From Zonotrichia leucophrys gambelii (taxonomy: Eukaryota > Chordata > Aves > Passeriformes > Passerellidae): a stretch of DNA of 64,000 nt. Below the pieces are notes generated by a model that worked only from the letters and a program-made list of their open reading frames with translations, searched no databases and was not told the origin of the DNA. Made by a program: the position numbers and the translations under genes. This document shows, one piece after another, positions 41,896-52,700 of this stretch (positions are counted from its first letter, which is position 1; each line of letters starts with the position of its first letter). Location: assembly GCF_028769735.1 (NCBI RefSeq), contig NC_088171.1, positions 90,318,912 to 90,382,911 on the forward strand, in the 5' to 3' direction.

Positions 41896-43373
41896 CCACC
41901 GACGGCTGGCAGAAGGAAAGAGTTAAAATATAAAACCATAAAATATTGTGGGTTTGTGGGCTTTTCTTTTTTTTTTTTAATATTAATGTTCTTATAACGG
42001 AAGTTCTTATCAGTGGGTTGCACTGTACTTGGCAAACAAGCCTTTTTACCTTTTAAACAAATAATTCATTAGGTAATTAAATTCAAGTGAGATTACTCTA
42101 ATTAAATATACACTGCTGTTGAATCATAATTTCTATGTGGCCTAGTTAAAGATGAACGATCTCTTATTCCTGACAAAAAAAAAAAAAAAAAAGAAAGCTT
42201 TAAAAGAATTCCCCGGTGACTGGAATAATAGATTTATACACCACCGTACAGAGGTCATTTCAAGAAAGAAGAGACACCAAACACAACATAAAGGGACTTT
42301 TCATGTCTGGAGATACTAGAATTTCAGGTTTTATTGCTGCAAGTTCTATTAAAAGACTTTGTGGAACCTAGGAGGAAATCAAAATTATCTTTCAAAAGGC
42401 GATAAGTTATATAAATATGTGCACAAACAGAAATGTGTCTCTGAAGGTATTAGTTCTGCATAATTTCCGATGAGTAGCTACTAGGCCTCAAAGGAAACAG
42501 TGCATCTTGAAATGCTCTGAAGGCTTACATTGGCCAAAATAAGGCAGGACTTTAGCAAAATTAGAAGTAACTTTGTAGCCAACGATGTGCTATATGTCCT
42601 GGTTCCCTTTAATAGCATTAGGCGTTCAAACCATAAAGACTAATCTGGAGAGTAGAAGTTCCTGCTCTCTGCTTTGATCTCCTTCCTCTTGGCTGTTTAA
42701 AGCTGACAGTTTGGCTGAATGGCATTCACTGCTTTCATTTGTAAGACATGAGTTTCCTAGTGTTCCAGAGCTAGCAGCTACACCTGTACTGCAGGAATTT
42801 ACATTGCATTGCTCCAGGATGGCATTGATTTGGGACGGGTGAAATACAAACACAAACTAATTAAAAACTGCATAATGCAGCCCTACAGGAACAAGACAGG
42901 AAAAAACCAAATAAATACAACTGCAGCTGGCACAGCAATTGTGCCTCTGCCCCCAAGCAACAGTCTGGTGACATAAAATTATAAACCTTAAAAAACTCAC
43001 ATAATTGCTGTTGATCATTTTGGAGACAAAATGGAAATTATTTTGTTAATTAAGTTCAGAGCTATAAAATATTCATAGATAGGTAGATAGACGGACAGAG
43101 AAAGAAACGGGGAGAGAGGCAGATGATGCATTCCATAGATTTTAATCCTTGTTCATATAGGCCAGTGTGCATAGCTCTAATAACTCATTTGCAAAAGCGC
43201 AAAGGAAGAGAACATCCATGAATTCACGTTGCTATCACAAATAAATGTAAGTTCATCTGAGGTGAACTGATAAAGGATTAATAAAAAATCACCACCAGGA
43301 TATGGGGGGGGAAAGTACATTTCTCTTAGTTTACTTTTTTTAAAAGTTGTATTTTTCATTTCGAGAGCGCATG

Positions 43374-43389
43374 CTCTCTCTCTCTCTCT
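43374..43389. repeat. (CT)n microsatellite
   Basis: Eight perfect CT units. Confidence 0.95.
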
Positions 43390-43657
43390 GAATAAAATAA
43401 TCTTTGTAAACACCTCACTAGCTGATACCTTGAGTACAATCAAACGCTGCAGCTGCGTAGGCTTGGATTCCTTCCTGTACTGCCTGTATACACTGAAGAT
43501 GTGTACATATTCACAGTTAGGGAATAGCTCAGGTATTCCTGATTCCAAGTTTGTGTTTATTTAGACAAACCAAACCATTAATTTACACAGTCAGAGGTCT
43601 AAAGGCTGCTGTTACTGTGAATTAAATAGTCAAAATTAGAGTGAGATTTCTAAAAAT

Positions 43658-43742
43658 TTCCTTCCTTCCTTCCTTCCTTCCTTCCTTCCTTCCTTCCTTC
43701 CTTCCTTCCTTCCTTCCTCCCTCCCTCCCTCCCTCCCTCCTT
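43658..43742. repeat. Compound (TTCC)n-(CTCC)n microsatellite
   Basis: About 15 TTCC units run directly into about 6 CTCC units, giving an 85-base pure pyrimidine strand. Such homopurine/homopyrimidine mirror-like tracts can form triplex DNA. Confidence 0.95.
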
Positions 43743-44084
43743 TACCCTCCTTATAAAGGAAACGTCCCTCTGGTTGGGCGTGAAGGGGAGGAGAGGGGAG
43801 TCTGGCGCTCCACAGCTACATCACCTCTCCGCCTATAATTGTTTGTCACATGCCCTGTTGTCACAAAGTGGGGTTGTTTCCCAGACCCTGCTGGAAAAAA
43901 GGTGCAAAGTAATAATGAGTGTTTAACAAGGCTCATAAATCAGGGCTGATGAGAAGCGCTCAGGACGGTCACACGGCGGCGACAGGGCCTGGCAGCGGGC
44001 CGCCAGCGAGAGGAGACCCCGCCACGGTCCTGCCGAGCCACCCCCGCACTGCCGGCGCCCCCAAAAAAGTAAACGTCCTCGAAT

Positions 44085-44280
44085 GAAGCACGGTCCCATG
44101 CTAAATCAGATGTAATACACTTAATGAAAACTCAGTCAACTGATCCAAATAGTCGGCAGTCGGTGCATAATTAGAATCTAGGAGAGATATATTAAATTAA
44201 TGGATTCTGTCCTGCACAGATGTATCATTAAAATATATAGGATTGATACTTAACATGGTAGAGTTATTTTAAACTTGCAC
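44085..44280. promoter_or_regulatory. Candidate enhancer with homeodomain motifs
   Basis: This repeat-free, AT-rich segment carries TAATTA at 44168-44173, TTAAATTAATGG further on, and several CAGTC/GTCGG words in a non-repetitive arrangement. It lies about 5.3 kb upstream of the IRX1 start. Conservation is inferred from texture only. Confidence 0.3.
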
Positions 44281-44779
44281 ATTAATAAAAATACAGCCAG
44301 GGAAAAAAAGGAAAAAAAAAAAAAAAAAGACAGTGAAACTACCTGCTGAGAACAGTCAGAAAATTAGCAACATACGGACAATCTATTTTTTTTTCACACC
44401 TCCTTTTCCCCCTCACAGTCTTTCCACAGGAAAGAAAATTGAAACAGACTATTAACTGAAGAAATAATCTTAAATTTCTTTGTCTATTGCCGGTGAGAGC
44501 TGAAAATGAAAAGGGGATTTGCAAAAGAAATCGTTACCAGGATGTTTCAGAGCAGTTACCGAATTAAATGAAAACTTTTCTCCCCAAGCCACAAACAAGG
44601 CGCTTTAGAAACTAAACCTGCCTGTCTTTTGGTAGATCTGATTATCAACGCCGCATAAACCCCGAGTTTTACCAACGGGGCCATATGCTCGTGTATCTGC
44701 CCGCGGAGACTGCGCCCGAACACGTGTATCACCGTGGAAATTACACGGGTGAACCGTAGACTAGTAAGTATCTGAACTG

Positions 44780-45025
44780 CACTCTCAGATTGTGCTCTGC
44801 TTAGTATCCTATTCTCCCCATAGTTAGGTGTCTCCTTTCAACATCTCTGTCATCTCCATTTGAAGATATTTTCAGCGGTTTATCACTGCCATCTCCAGCC
44901 CTGCGCATTTGCAGCAGGTTATCACAATTGCCAGTCCCCCCTGGCTGATGGGTTGCGCTGATTACCATCACTGCCCTCAGATATTTGGTGCGGATTCCCA
45001 GCACTGCAATATCCATTCTTAGGAC
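44780..45025. promoter_or_regulatory. Candidate enhancer with repeated TATCAC/CATC motifs
   Basis: GATA-type and related words recur on one strand: TTATCACTGCCATC, GTTATCACAATTG and GATTACCATCACTG within about 100 bases. The block is repeat-free with balanced composition. It is a plausible enhancer about 4.5 kb upstream of IRX1; function is inferred. Confidence 0.3.
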
Positions 45026-45039
45026 ATCTGGAGCAGATC

Positions 45040-45470
45040 AAAATCACTGACTTCATTTTTTAGTAGAGTCAGTGTAAAAGCTTCACATAGCCTCTTCGCA
45101 AACGTACCCTGTAGTCAATTCCCGCAGAACCAGCCTTCAGTTAAAATTCGGCCAAGCAGCGACCCCTATGTCTGGATTTGCATTTCTTATCGGACCCCTA
45201 TCTAAACTGATTTGTTAATAATAAAGAGAAAATCTCTTGGCACTGGATGCATCGCCTTAAGAAACTGGAAGGATCACACTGTCTTAGCAAACTCCTTCTC
45301 AAGAAAGGCTCCTTTAGAAGTTTATCTGCCCAATGATCTTTGAATTAAATGAGCGTGGCCATTTAGGTCGATTTACTTTAAACAGTATACAATTTATTTT
45401 AAGCGATTACCTTAAGTATAATCACATTATGCCCAGCGTTGTTAGGTATTTCTCTCCCGCCTGATTTCTG
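45040..45470. promoter_or_regulatory. Candidate enhancer with octamer flanked by a direct repeat
   Basis: An exact ATTTGCAT octamer at 45176-45183 lies between two copies of GACCCCTAT (45161-45169 and 45193-45201). The downstream part (45330-45470) is AT-rich with TTTAAACAGT and GCGATTACC. The block is repeat-free and fits a conserved non-coding element upstream of IRX1. Confidence 0.35.
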
Positions 45471-46889
45471 ATGTGCATCCGCTCTCCGACGGGAAGGTGA
45501 CTGCTTTTCACTCTCAGCCCAAATCCTTTTTTTTTTTTTTGCTACGTGACTGTTTATCGTCTTTTAAAACGCTGTTCGGCTAATGAGTTGGCACCACACT
45601 CCTTTTTGTTAGGTCTTGCAGAAAGTTAAGGAGGCGTTCAAGCAACTACAATACAGTTCTCAGGGGGAAAAATGGGCAAAAAAAGTAAAAGGAAGAGGGT
45701 TGTTTTCGAATTATGATTAAAACTTTTTTTTAAAACCCGTATTTTGTTCCACCTATTAACAATTTGAAGCTAACTTATGAGTAGGAGGTGTTGATCACAC
45801 CGACCTTTTGGACTGTTTAGGTGCAGGGTTTAGGGAAAGATTTTCCTAGCGCTTCGGGCAGCTGCTGCTGATGTTTGTAATTTTCCGTACAGTTTCGTTC
45901 TTTTCGCACTTTTGTTATTAAGCTCCTGCTATAGGTCTTGTATGGGAGGAAATAAACCCAGAATCTCCCAGACCTTCACTAAACTGATTTTCAAGCTAAG
46001 TAGCTTAGTGTAGCAGCTCTGGTCCCAGCTTACTCGCACAAGGGGGAAAAAATTAAAAAGGGCTTTGAAAGGTTGCCTACTAAAGTGACTTAATAAACCG
46101 TCAGAAGGGGGAAAAATGGGCAATGTCCTGTGCAGGAGCAGGAATCGCGTGAGGATTGGCATTTTCTGATCAGAATTGTGCATAATTAATGGCGTTCGCA
46201 GGACCCTGCTCATCCTTGCTCAAGGAACTTTGCAGATGACGAACAAAGCTTTCATACCAGTCTTTTAACTTTTTCCCGTCCTTGGCGGTTTTTTCCTTCC
46301 TATTTTCTTTTTCTTTCAATTTACGTTTGTTGTTGTTTTGTTGTTTTTTTTTTTTCTTGTCTCCCTTCTTTTTTTCCTTTCCGAAATCGCAGTTACAGGT
46401 GACCTGCACTTTGTATTTATTTGCTCTGTTTTTACTAAGGTGAAGAGTAGCAAAGTTCGCACCAAAAAGATGCAGGGCTGATAGAAAAGCAAAGGAGACT
46501 TTTTTTCCTTTTTCTTTCCCCTTTTTTTTTTTTCTTCCCTTAACCGATTCGAGAAGGATGAGAGCGAGTGGGGGAGGGGATGACTCACATTTCTTAAGCC
46601 TCCAAGTGGAAACCTTTTCTGGATACACATTCCACACAGATCTAAAGAGCTAAGAAGATTTCGGCAGCGTCGGTGCCTTATCCCACCTTTATTTACCTGA
46701 AGCCCTTGTAATGTGACACTTCCATTCGCAAAATAAGGCTGCAAATTTCAAGTCCCACTCAGCTCTGTTATGGCGGTGCATTTTTGTCTGAGGGTCGCTC
46801 TCCTGCTTTGAGGGTGAGATTTTGGAGCGGTGCGGGGGAGGTACTGCTCTCCCTGTCAGACCTAGGAAGGGGAAAGTTCCCTATTTCCA

Positions 46890-47770
46890 ACTGATGGGGA
46901 AGGAAGTTTAATCAACACCGTAAGACGGAGCGGTTCCCTGGAGCACGAGGAGGAAAGGGCTGGCCGGGGTTGGAGACACCCCGCGGGGGCGTTGGCAGGA
47001 GGGGAGGCATTTCCCTCCGCTCCCGCGCCGCCACTTCCCGGTGGGATCCGGGCTGCCGGCCTCAGCCCGCTGCTGCAAGCGGGGAGAGGGGGCACGAAGC
47101 CCCGCGGAGCGGCCCAAGCCTTAGGCTGGCTTTCTCCGGGCTCGGGAAAAGGAGAGAGACACCCGTCGTCCCCCCACTCCTTCTTCTTCTTCCCTTCCCC
47201 CTCTCCCTGCCAAACACTCGCATCCCGAAAAGCCGCGGGCCTTTGCGTCTGCGGCCGCTCCGCGCCGCGCTGTCCCTTAAGGAAGAGCTCGGCCGCCCCT
47301 TCAGCACAAAGACGGAGCTCCTGGGCTGCGGGGACCGCGGCGGCGGGGGCCGGGCCGGGGCCGGCCGCTCCGCGCCCCTCCGCGGGGCCTCTCCGAAGGG
47401 ACGGAGCGCCTGGCCCGGCCCCGCGCACTCTGCCCGCAGCCGGCGGAGCGGGAGCGCCGAACTCGCGGGGCAGAGCGGCCCCCGGCAGTCCCGCCGGGGC
47501 TGGGAAGGTCGGGGCAAGGAACGCCCAGCCCTCGGCCCGCCGCCCCCGCGCTCCGCGTTTTCCACAGCGGAGGAGCTGGGAGGGCCCCGGCAGCGGCAGG
47601 AAAGGGAAAGTTTGCGGTGCCGCTCGGGCAGAGCAATGCTCCCTCGGTCCCTGCGCTGTTCGGGCGAGCCCAGCCACGTCGAGGAACTGGACAACACCGC
47701 AGGCAGGGCACAGCGGTGACAGCCCGCCTCCCTTAAGGCGGCCCGGTCCCTCGCAGAGGAGTCCTTTGTC
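46890..47770. promoter_or_regulatory. Large CpG island 1.7-2.5 kb upstream of the IRX1 start
   Basis: Nearly 900 bases are dense in CpG, with many GCGCC/GGGCGG-type words. It gives overlapping open frames of 308 and 239 codons on - and 287 and 249 codons on +, all without motifs. It probably belongs to the hypomethylated promoter domain of IRX1. It could also host an upstream or divergent non-coding promoter. Confidence 0.65.
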
Positions 47771-47839
47771 TCCCGCTGCACCTTCCACCCCTCTCCAAGG
47801 GGAGAAGGAGCAGGAGAGAGGAAAAAAAATCCCTTCTTC

Positions 47840-48190
47840 TAATCATTGTTGTTAATGATCATAATGGCAAGAGCTCGTTTTGGTCCTTTCGTGTGTGTGT
47901 CCCCTGTGTCCCCCCGCCTCGTCCCTCTCCCTCTATTTGCCCCTCGATGTGTTGCTTTCGGTCCCCACTGAAACGGGAGGATGGAAGTTTTGACAACCAA
48001 CAAGACACTCGGTTTCCCCTAACCCCCACCCCCGCTCGGGGGCGAGGGCTGGGGGTCCTTTGTGCCCCTCGGCATACATGTCGAGGTTGTTGATTTGCGG
48101 GATTATTTATTTCCAGTATTCCGAGAACTGTCGCAATGCCTATGATAATTGTCCCTGAGTGTCAATCCGTCGGCAGGGCATGAGTAGGAG
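47840..48190. promoter_or_regulatory. Proximal upstream candidate regulatory block
   Basis: It holds a spaced inverted repeat ATCATT/AATGAT (47842-47847 and 47854-47859) around GTTGTT, an Iroquois-type core ACATGT at 48076-48081, and repeat-free sequence with GGGATTATTTATTTCC and TATGATAATTG. The ACATGT core suggests possible autoregulation by IRX proteins, which bind ACAnnTGT palindromes. This is inference. Confidence 0.35.
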
Positions 48191-48421
48191 AAAGGGCGGC
48201 GGGGAAGATCGCATCGCTGCGGGTCTTTTTTTTTTTTCCCTCCATTTTTATTTTTCTTTTTCTTTCTTTTTTTTTTTTTTTTCCTTTCCTTTCACTAAAG
48301 ATTCTTCTGGGAAGTACTGCTAGGAGCCTTTTGACTTCCAGCAAAGTTGCGTATATGTGTTTGTGTATGAGTGGCGTTTGTGGGTTGCTGTAGAGAGATC
48401 GCATTTATTTATTTATTTATC

Positions 48422-48452
<31 letters not shown>

Positions 48453-48642
48453 GGTAGTGGTAAATTGTTACAAGTTGCCTGGCTGCAAAGCCCCCTTTTC
48501 CTCTCACGGCCACTCTCGTTTGTTCCTGAGTCCAACGACGACAAGGGGGACTCAATGTTAAAGGTGGAAAAAAAACCCAGCAACACAGTTGTTTTTGTTA
48601 AAAGGGGACACACTAAGGCTGCGAAACAGCAAAACCCCAATG
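48191..48642. other. T-tract-rich sequence upstream of the promoter
   Basis: It contains three long T runs (near 48228, 48268 and 48429-48452) and an (ATTT)n run near 48404-48421. No gene is present; open frames here encode homopolymers. Confidence 0.7.
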
Positions 48643-49442
48643 TTGGACAGCTGTAAAATCGTGTAGACAGGTTGTCATACAGCAGTGGGGGCTTTTCTGA
48701 AAGGAGCCCATTGCTAAACATTAAATACACTGGGAGCGGAGCAGAGCAGCTGCGCGGACACACGCGCGCCCGCACTCACACACTCACACGCACACGCAGC
48801 TCCGAGCGCGGCGGCGGCGGCCCGGGCTGGGCTCGCACCACGTGCTGCGCCGAGGGGGGCGGCGGGGCGGGCGGGGGCGCGGGGCGGCGCTTCCAGCTCA
48901 AGTGGGTGCCAATCAAAACATCAACTTCAAATTGTATCTGAAAGATCAGCCTAGGACCTAAGGGCAGACACATCAGTTGGAGCTCAATTGTTGATCAGAT
49001 CACATCTAAGGGATTTAGGAGCACAGAAGAGCCGAGATTTGAGGAAAGACACCCCACTGAATCCTGCCACACTCCTCCTCCTCCTCCTCCATACCTAGGG
49101 TGCAATATATATCTGACAGAAAGAAATCAGAACGAAAAAAGAAAATTATCGGCTCGATTTCTTTTCTCTCGCCCTGCCTGACTCCAGTAAAGAGCGGGGG
49201 GGGAGGAAAAAAGAAAGAGAGAGAGAGAGAGAGATCCAGAGAAGCCCGGGTTTGTTCCGCTCCCCTCCCCGGCTCTTCAGCAGGCTCCCTCCTCCCCCTT
49301 TCTCCCTTTCTTTTTTTTTTTTTTTTTTTGGTATAATTCCTTCCCCCCCCCTTCCCCCCTCCTCTTTTTTTTTTTATATCTCTGCCGCTTCTGCTGCTGC
49401 CGCCAGTGCTGCTGCCGCCGCCTCTGTGCCCGCGCCCCGGAG
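48643..49442 (+). promoter_or_regulatory. IRX1: IRX1 core promoter and 5' untranslated region
   Basis: This stretch contains a GC-box-rich block at about 48840-48895 (several GGGCGG-type sites), an E-box CACGTG at 48839-48844, a CCAAT motif at 48909-48913, a (CTC)n run at 49073-49090, a TATATAT-like stretch near 49106 and a (GA)n run at 49216-49234. It ends in a long pyrimidine-rich leader before the ATG. No ATG occurs between 48643 and 49442. The exact transcription start cannot be seen; a start somewhere between about 48.9 and 49.1 kb is my inference. Confidence 0.7.
49216..49234. repeat. (GA)n tract in the IRX1 leader
   Basis: Nine and a half GA units in the probable 5' UTR. GAGA-type tracts near vertebrate developmental promoters often bind GAGA-like factors, but no such function is shown here. 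Confidence 0.9.
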
Positions 49443-49706
49443 ATGTCCTTCCCCCAGCTGGGCTACCCGCAGTATCTCAGCGCCAGCCAGGCGGTGTACG
49501 GGAGCGACCGGCCCGGGGTGCTGGCCGCCGCCGCCGCAGCCGCCGCCGCCGCCGCTGCCGCCTCGGGCCGGCCCGCGGGCGCCGAGCTGGGCAGCGGCTC
49601 GGCCGCTGTCACCTCGGTGCTGGGCATGTACGCCAGCCCCTACAGCGCCCCCAACTACAGCGCCTTCCTGCCCTACACCGCCGACCTCGGCCTCTTCTCC
49701 CAAATG
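49443..49706 (+). CDS. IRX1: IRX1 coding exon 1 (residues 1-88)
   Basis: The exon runs from the ATG to the codons CAA ATG, followed by the donor GTGAGT at 49707. It holds exactly 88 codons, so intron 1 is phase 0. It encodes the N-terminal region with the alanine run, built mostly of GCC codons with single GCA and GCT codons, and the conserved [18 protein letters not shown] segment. It is very GC-rich and forms part of the promoter CpG island. Long open frames on the opposite strand here are by-products of the base composition. Confidence 0.96.
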
Positions 49707-52700
49707 GTGAGTGAGCACCGCGCTGCCCCCCGCGCCTGCCCGGGCCCGCCGAGCGCGGCCGCGGAGGCCGGGGGAGCCGGGGGAGCCGGGGGAGCCGGGG
49801 GAGCCGGGGGCGGGCGAGGCTACGGAGCCCAGCGCGGGGGGCGGCTGCGGCGGCGGCTCATGCCCGGCGCGGGGTCCGCCGTGCAGAGGAAAGCGCGGCT
49901 CTCGTCGGGTCTGCGGAGAGAGAGGGGATCGGGGTCGCGGGCTCCGTCTGTACGCGAAGCCCCCCATCCTCCTCGTCTTTCGAGCCGGGCAAAACTCCTC
50001 CGAGTTTTTCTTGGCGGTGGAACCGCTAAGCAGGGCTCCTGTCTCCGTATTGTCGGCTTTCCCTAGCAACTCGGCTATTTTTTGTTTTCTTTTCTTTCTT
50101 TGTTGTTATTGGTGTTGTTGACGGGTGTTATTGTCGGTCCTACTCTTTCACTGGGCTGTCCAGAGCGCTCCTCTTTCCGCTTGGTACTTTTCTTTGCCGC
50201 TGAGCAATAAACAGGTTCCGTCCGAAAGGCCAAAGTGTCGGTACCTGGGGCTCCCGTTTATTTCAAGGCATTTTCCTTAAGCCTTGAAAATGTCCCGTTC
50301 CGTTCCTTGAACTTTTCATACTCTGATTATGGCGGGTATCATAGATGGGATTTGCATGAAGCGAAAGAGGGCATCTACATCCCATTATAGGCATCGAGGC
50401 AGGAACGCATGTCGGCGTTAATTCTAAGAGAAATTGTCGCCACCCGGACTGTCTTCGGGATTAAATTGACATTTTCTTTAAAACGTAATAGTTAGAAAGT
50501 GAAATATTTTTTTTTAAACTAACTGGTTTTATATCTGGTGTCATTGAAACATTTTCGTTGCTGGTATCACCAAAATTGTCGGCGGCGCTACGCATAGGTT
50601 CCACTTAATTTTCCAAATGTCCCTCTTTTCTCTCCCCCGACACAGAAAAAGTGTGAATATTTATAACTGAATGCACGCAATGCATAACTTGTTAGGGTTC
50701 TTAATAAATATATATAGTCAAATAGGAAAATACGGTGTTGAACAAGGGACAGCATCTGAAAACAGATAATTTTTCTACTGCAAACATTTCCTGTAAAGTC
50801 ACTTTAAACAGCATGCATTTCCTACTCCTTTTTTAACCTTGATTTTGGAAATGCAGTAAAAGTTGAGACAGAAGAAATGAGTGATTCACAAGTGGCTTCT
50901 TCAAAAGAATTCCCAACAGAGTTTACACAAAAAATATCATTTCAGCAACAATAACAGAAGACAGCAGAATAAAGGGAGTGCAGAAAGCCTACTCTGTAAC
51001 ACATTACAAAAATTACATCGGGCTACTCTTTGTGTATAAGCGGTGTCTCTGAAATTAAAATACACGATCCTTCTTAACTGTTTGACAAAGTTTAATTAGT
51101 TTCTTCACAAACATTATTGAAGAGGTCGATTTCTAAGGCTGACATAAATTATGACATAGTAGTATGAAGAATGTATTCCTGGACTAGGCAAAAAAACAAA
51201 AACAAAACAAAAAAAGAGGCAAGATCATAATAGATGAAATAAAGAAAGAAAACTGCTTGAAATGTTAGCTATTTTGGAACAGTTCCCGTTCCTACTCGTA
51301 AAGTATCCTGGTATTTTATTGCAGTGATTAACCACGATGGTGATATTTTGAAATAAATTCTAAATTTTTGAACATTTGCAAATTAAGAACTAAAATATTA
51401 GGTTAATATCTGAACAATTTGTGGTAATAATGAGGCCTAATGAGGTTGCTAGAAAGATAAAATGTTATTTACCAAAACACCTGATGGGATAATTTGACTT
51501 GCTGTGTTTTACTACTGATGATAAAAAGAATATTGATTGCAAATAAATCACCGTCTCTAAACGCTTGTAAACAACTTGTGTTTGCTCTGGCAGGATCAAA
51601 GTAAAACTTATGAGATAAAGTGTCTACGTATCCATATTCTACAATGCATGGATCAGTTTTCATTCCCGAGTTTAAAGCCTGTTCTAAGAGTTAGAAGTTA
51701 ATGTTTTACTCCAGAATCTTGGTGTATGATTTGAGGAGCGGGGATGGAGCTGTTGGCATGTGTGTGCAAAGTCTTTCACATTATAAGTCCCTTCGTACTG
51801 AAGTTGTGCATTCATTCCCCCCAGCCTCATCTCATTAGGAGCAAAAATAAAGAATGGTCTGCATGCATTTCTAACATCCTCCTGGATACTTTGCAGATAA
51901 ATGCGGCGCTGTGCGCGGGCATTAGTTGGTAACTGCGGTGTAGTATCTGTTCTATGTGCCTGATAATTTCAAGGGCACAGTAAATTTTCTTGCTGAGGTG
52001 AAGGCAAAGTTGCTGTGTTTCCATCGTTTGGTCTGGTTTGGTTTGGTTTGAGGAGAAAATACTCATAATGTCTGTCAGAGCCCCGCTTAGCACCTCTTTT
52101 TCCTTTCCCTGCAAGAAGGGGGAATGATTTGGGAACACCTCTCTGTGTGACCTAAATGTGAAGAGCCTGGAACGGGCAGGGCCGAATTCGGCTGTGAAGA
52201 CCCTTTGCACCGCTGAAAGGCGTATTCCGGCTCCCGGAGTAGCCTATTCAGGTCTGTTAGAGACGCTAACGAGATAATTGATGTGCTTTTTCCTCTCCGC
52301 TTGTCTGAATGTGTTGCAGGGCTCCCAGTACGAGCTGAAAGATAATCCGGGTGTCCACCCTGCTACCTTTGCTGCCCACACTGCCCCCGCCTATTATCCC
52401 TACGGACAATTCCAATACGGGGACCCGGGGCGGCCCAAAAATGCCACCCGGGAGAGCACCAGCACGCTGAAGGCCTGGCTCAACGAGCACCGCAAGAACC
52501 CCTACCCCACCAAGGGCGAGAAGATCATGCTGGCCATCATCACCAAGATGACCCTCACCCAGGTCTCCACCTGGTTCGCCAACGCCCGCCGGCGGCTCAA
52601 GAAGGAGAACAAGGTGACCTGGGGCTCCAGGAGTAAGGACCAAGAAGATGCAAATCTCTTTGGGAGTGACAATGAGGGGGACCCCGAGAAGAATGAAGAT

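Larger units (their letters stand above)
41896..46860. other. IRX1 upstream region, repeat-poor, regulatory in character
   Basis: About 5 kb without a gene. It alternates AT-rich repeat-free segments with two microsatellite runs and T-rich tracts. Lysine-rich frames on - at 46170-46744 come from T-rich tracts and are not genes. The best enhancer candidates are listed separately. Confidence 0.6.
49380..49990. promoter_or_regulatory. IRX1: IRX1 exon 1 CpG island
   Basis: High CpG density runs across exon 1 and the start of intron 1, typical of developmental transcription factor genes. A 231-codon frame on the minus strand is a shadow of exon 1. Confidence 0.8.
49707..52319 (+). other. IRX1: IRX1 intron 1
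   Basis: This 2613-bp phase 0 intron has donor GTGAGT and acceptor TTGCAG. Its first 300 bp continue the CpG island and hold a 9-bp G-rich tandem repeat. Moderately GC-rich, repeat-free sequence that may be regulatory follows at about 50.2-50.5 kb, then AT-rich sequence to about 51.7 kb. The last 500 bp before exon 2 are again non-repetitive and may be conserved (51830-52010). Open frames inside it are short and not gene-like. Confidence 0.9.

Noticed and set aside
46170..46744. Lysine-rich minus-strand frames of 155 and 142 codons
   Set aside because: The lysine runs come from T-rich tracts and two frames overlap; there is no domain or coding signal.
46862..47855. Overlapping open frames of 308 and 239 codons (-) and 287 and 249 codons (+)
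   Set aside because: They occupy several frames of the same CpG island, have low-complexity Arg/Gly/Pro/Ala composition and no domain. Stops are rare because the DNA is CpG-rich.
49100..49336. Upstream open frame in the IRX1 leader
   Set aside because: It begins at a GTG, not an ATG, and covers low-complexity GA and T tracts; no ATG is present in the leader.
49374..50069. 231-codon minus-strand frame over exon 1
   Set aside because: Shadow of GC-rich IRX1 exon 1 and the start of intron 1; the IRX1 frame explains the sequence.
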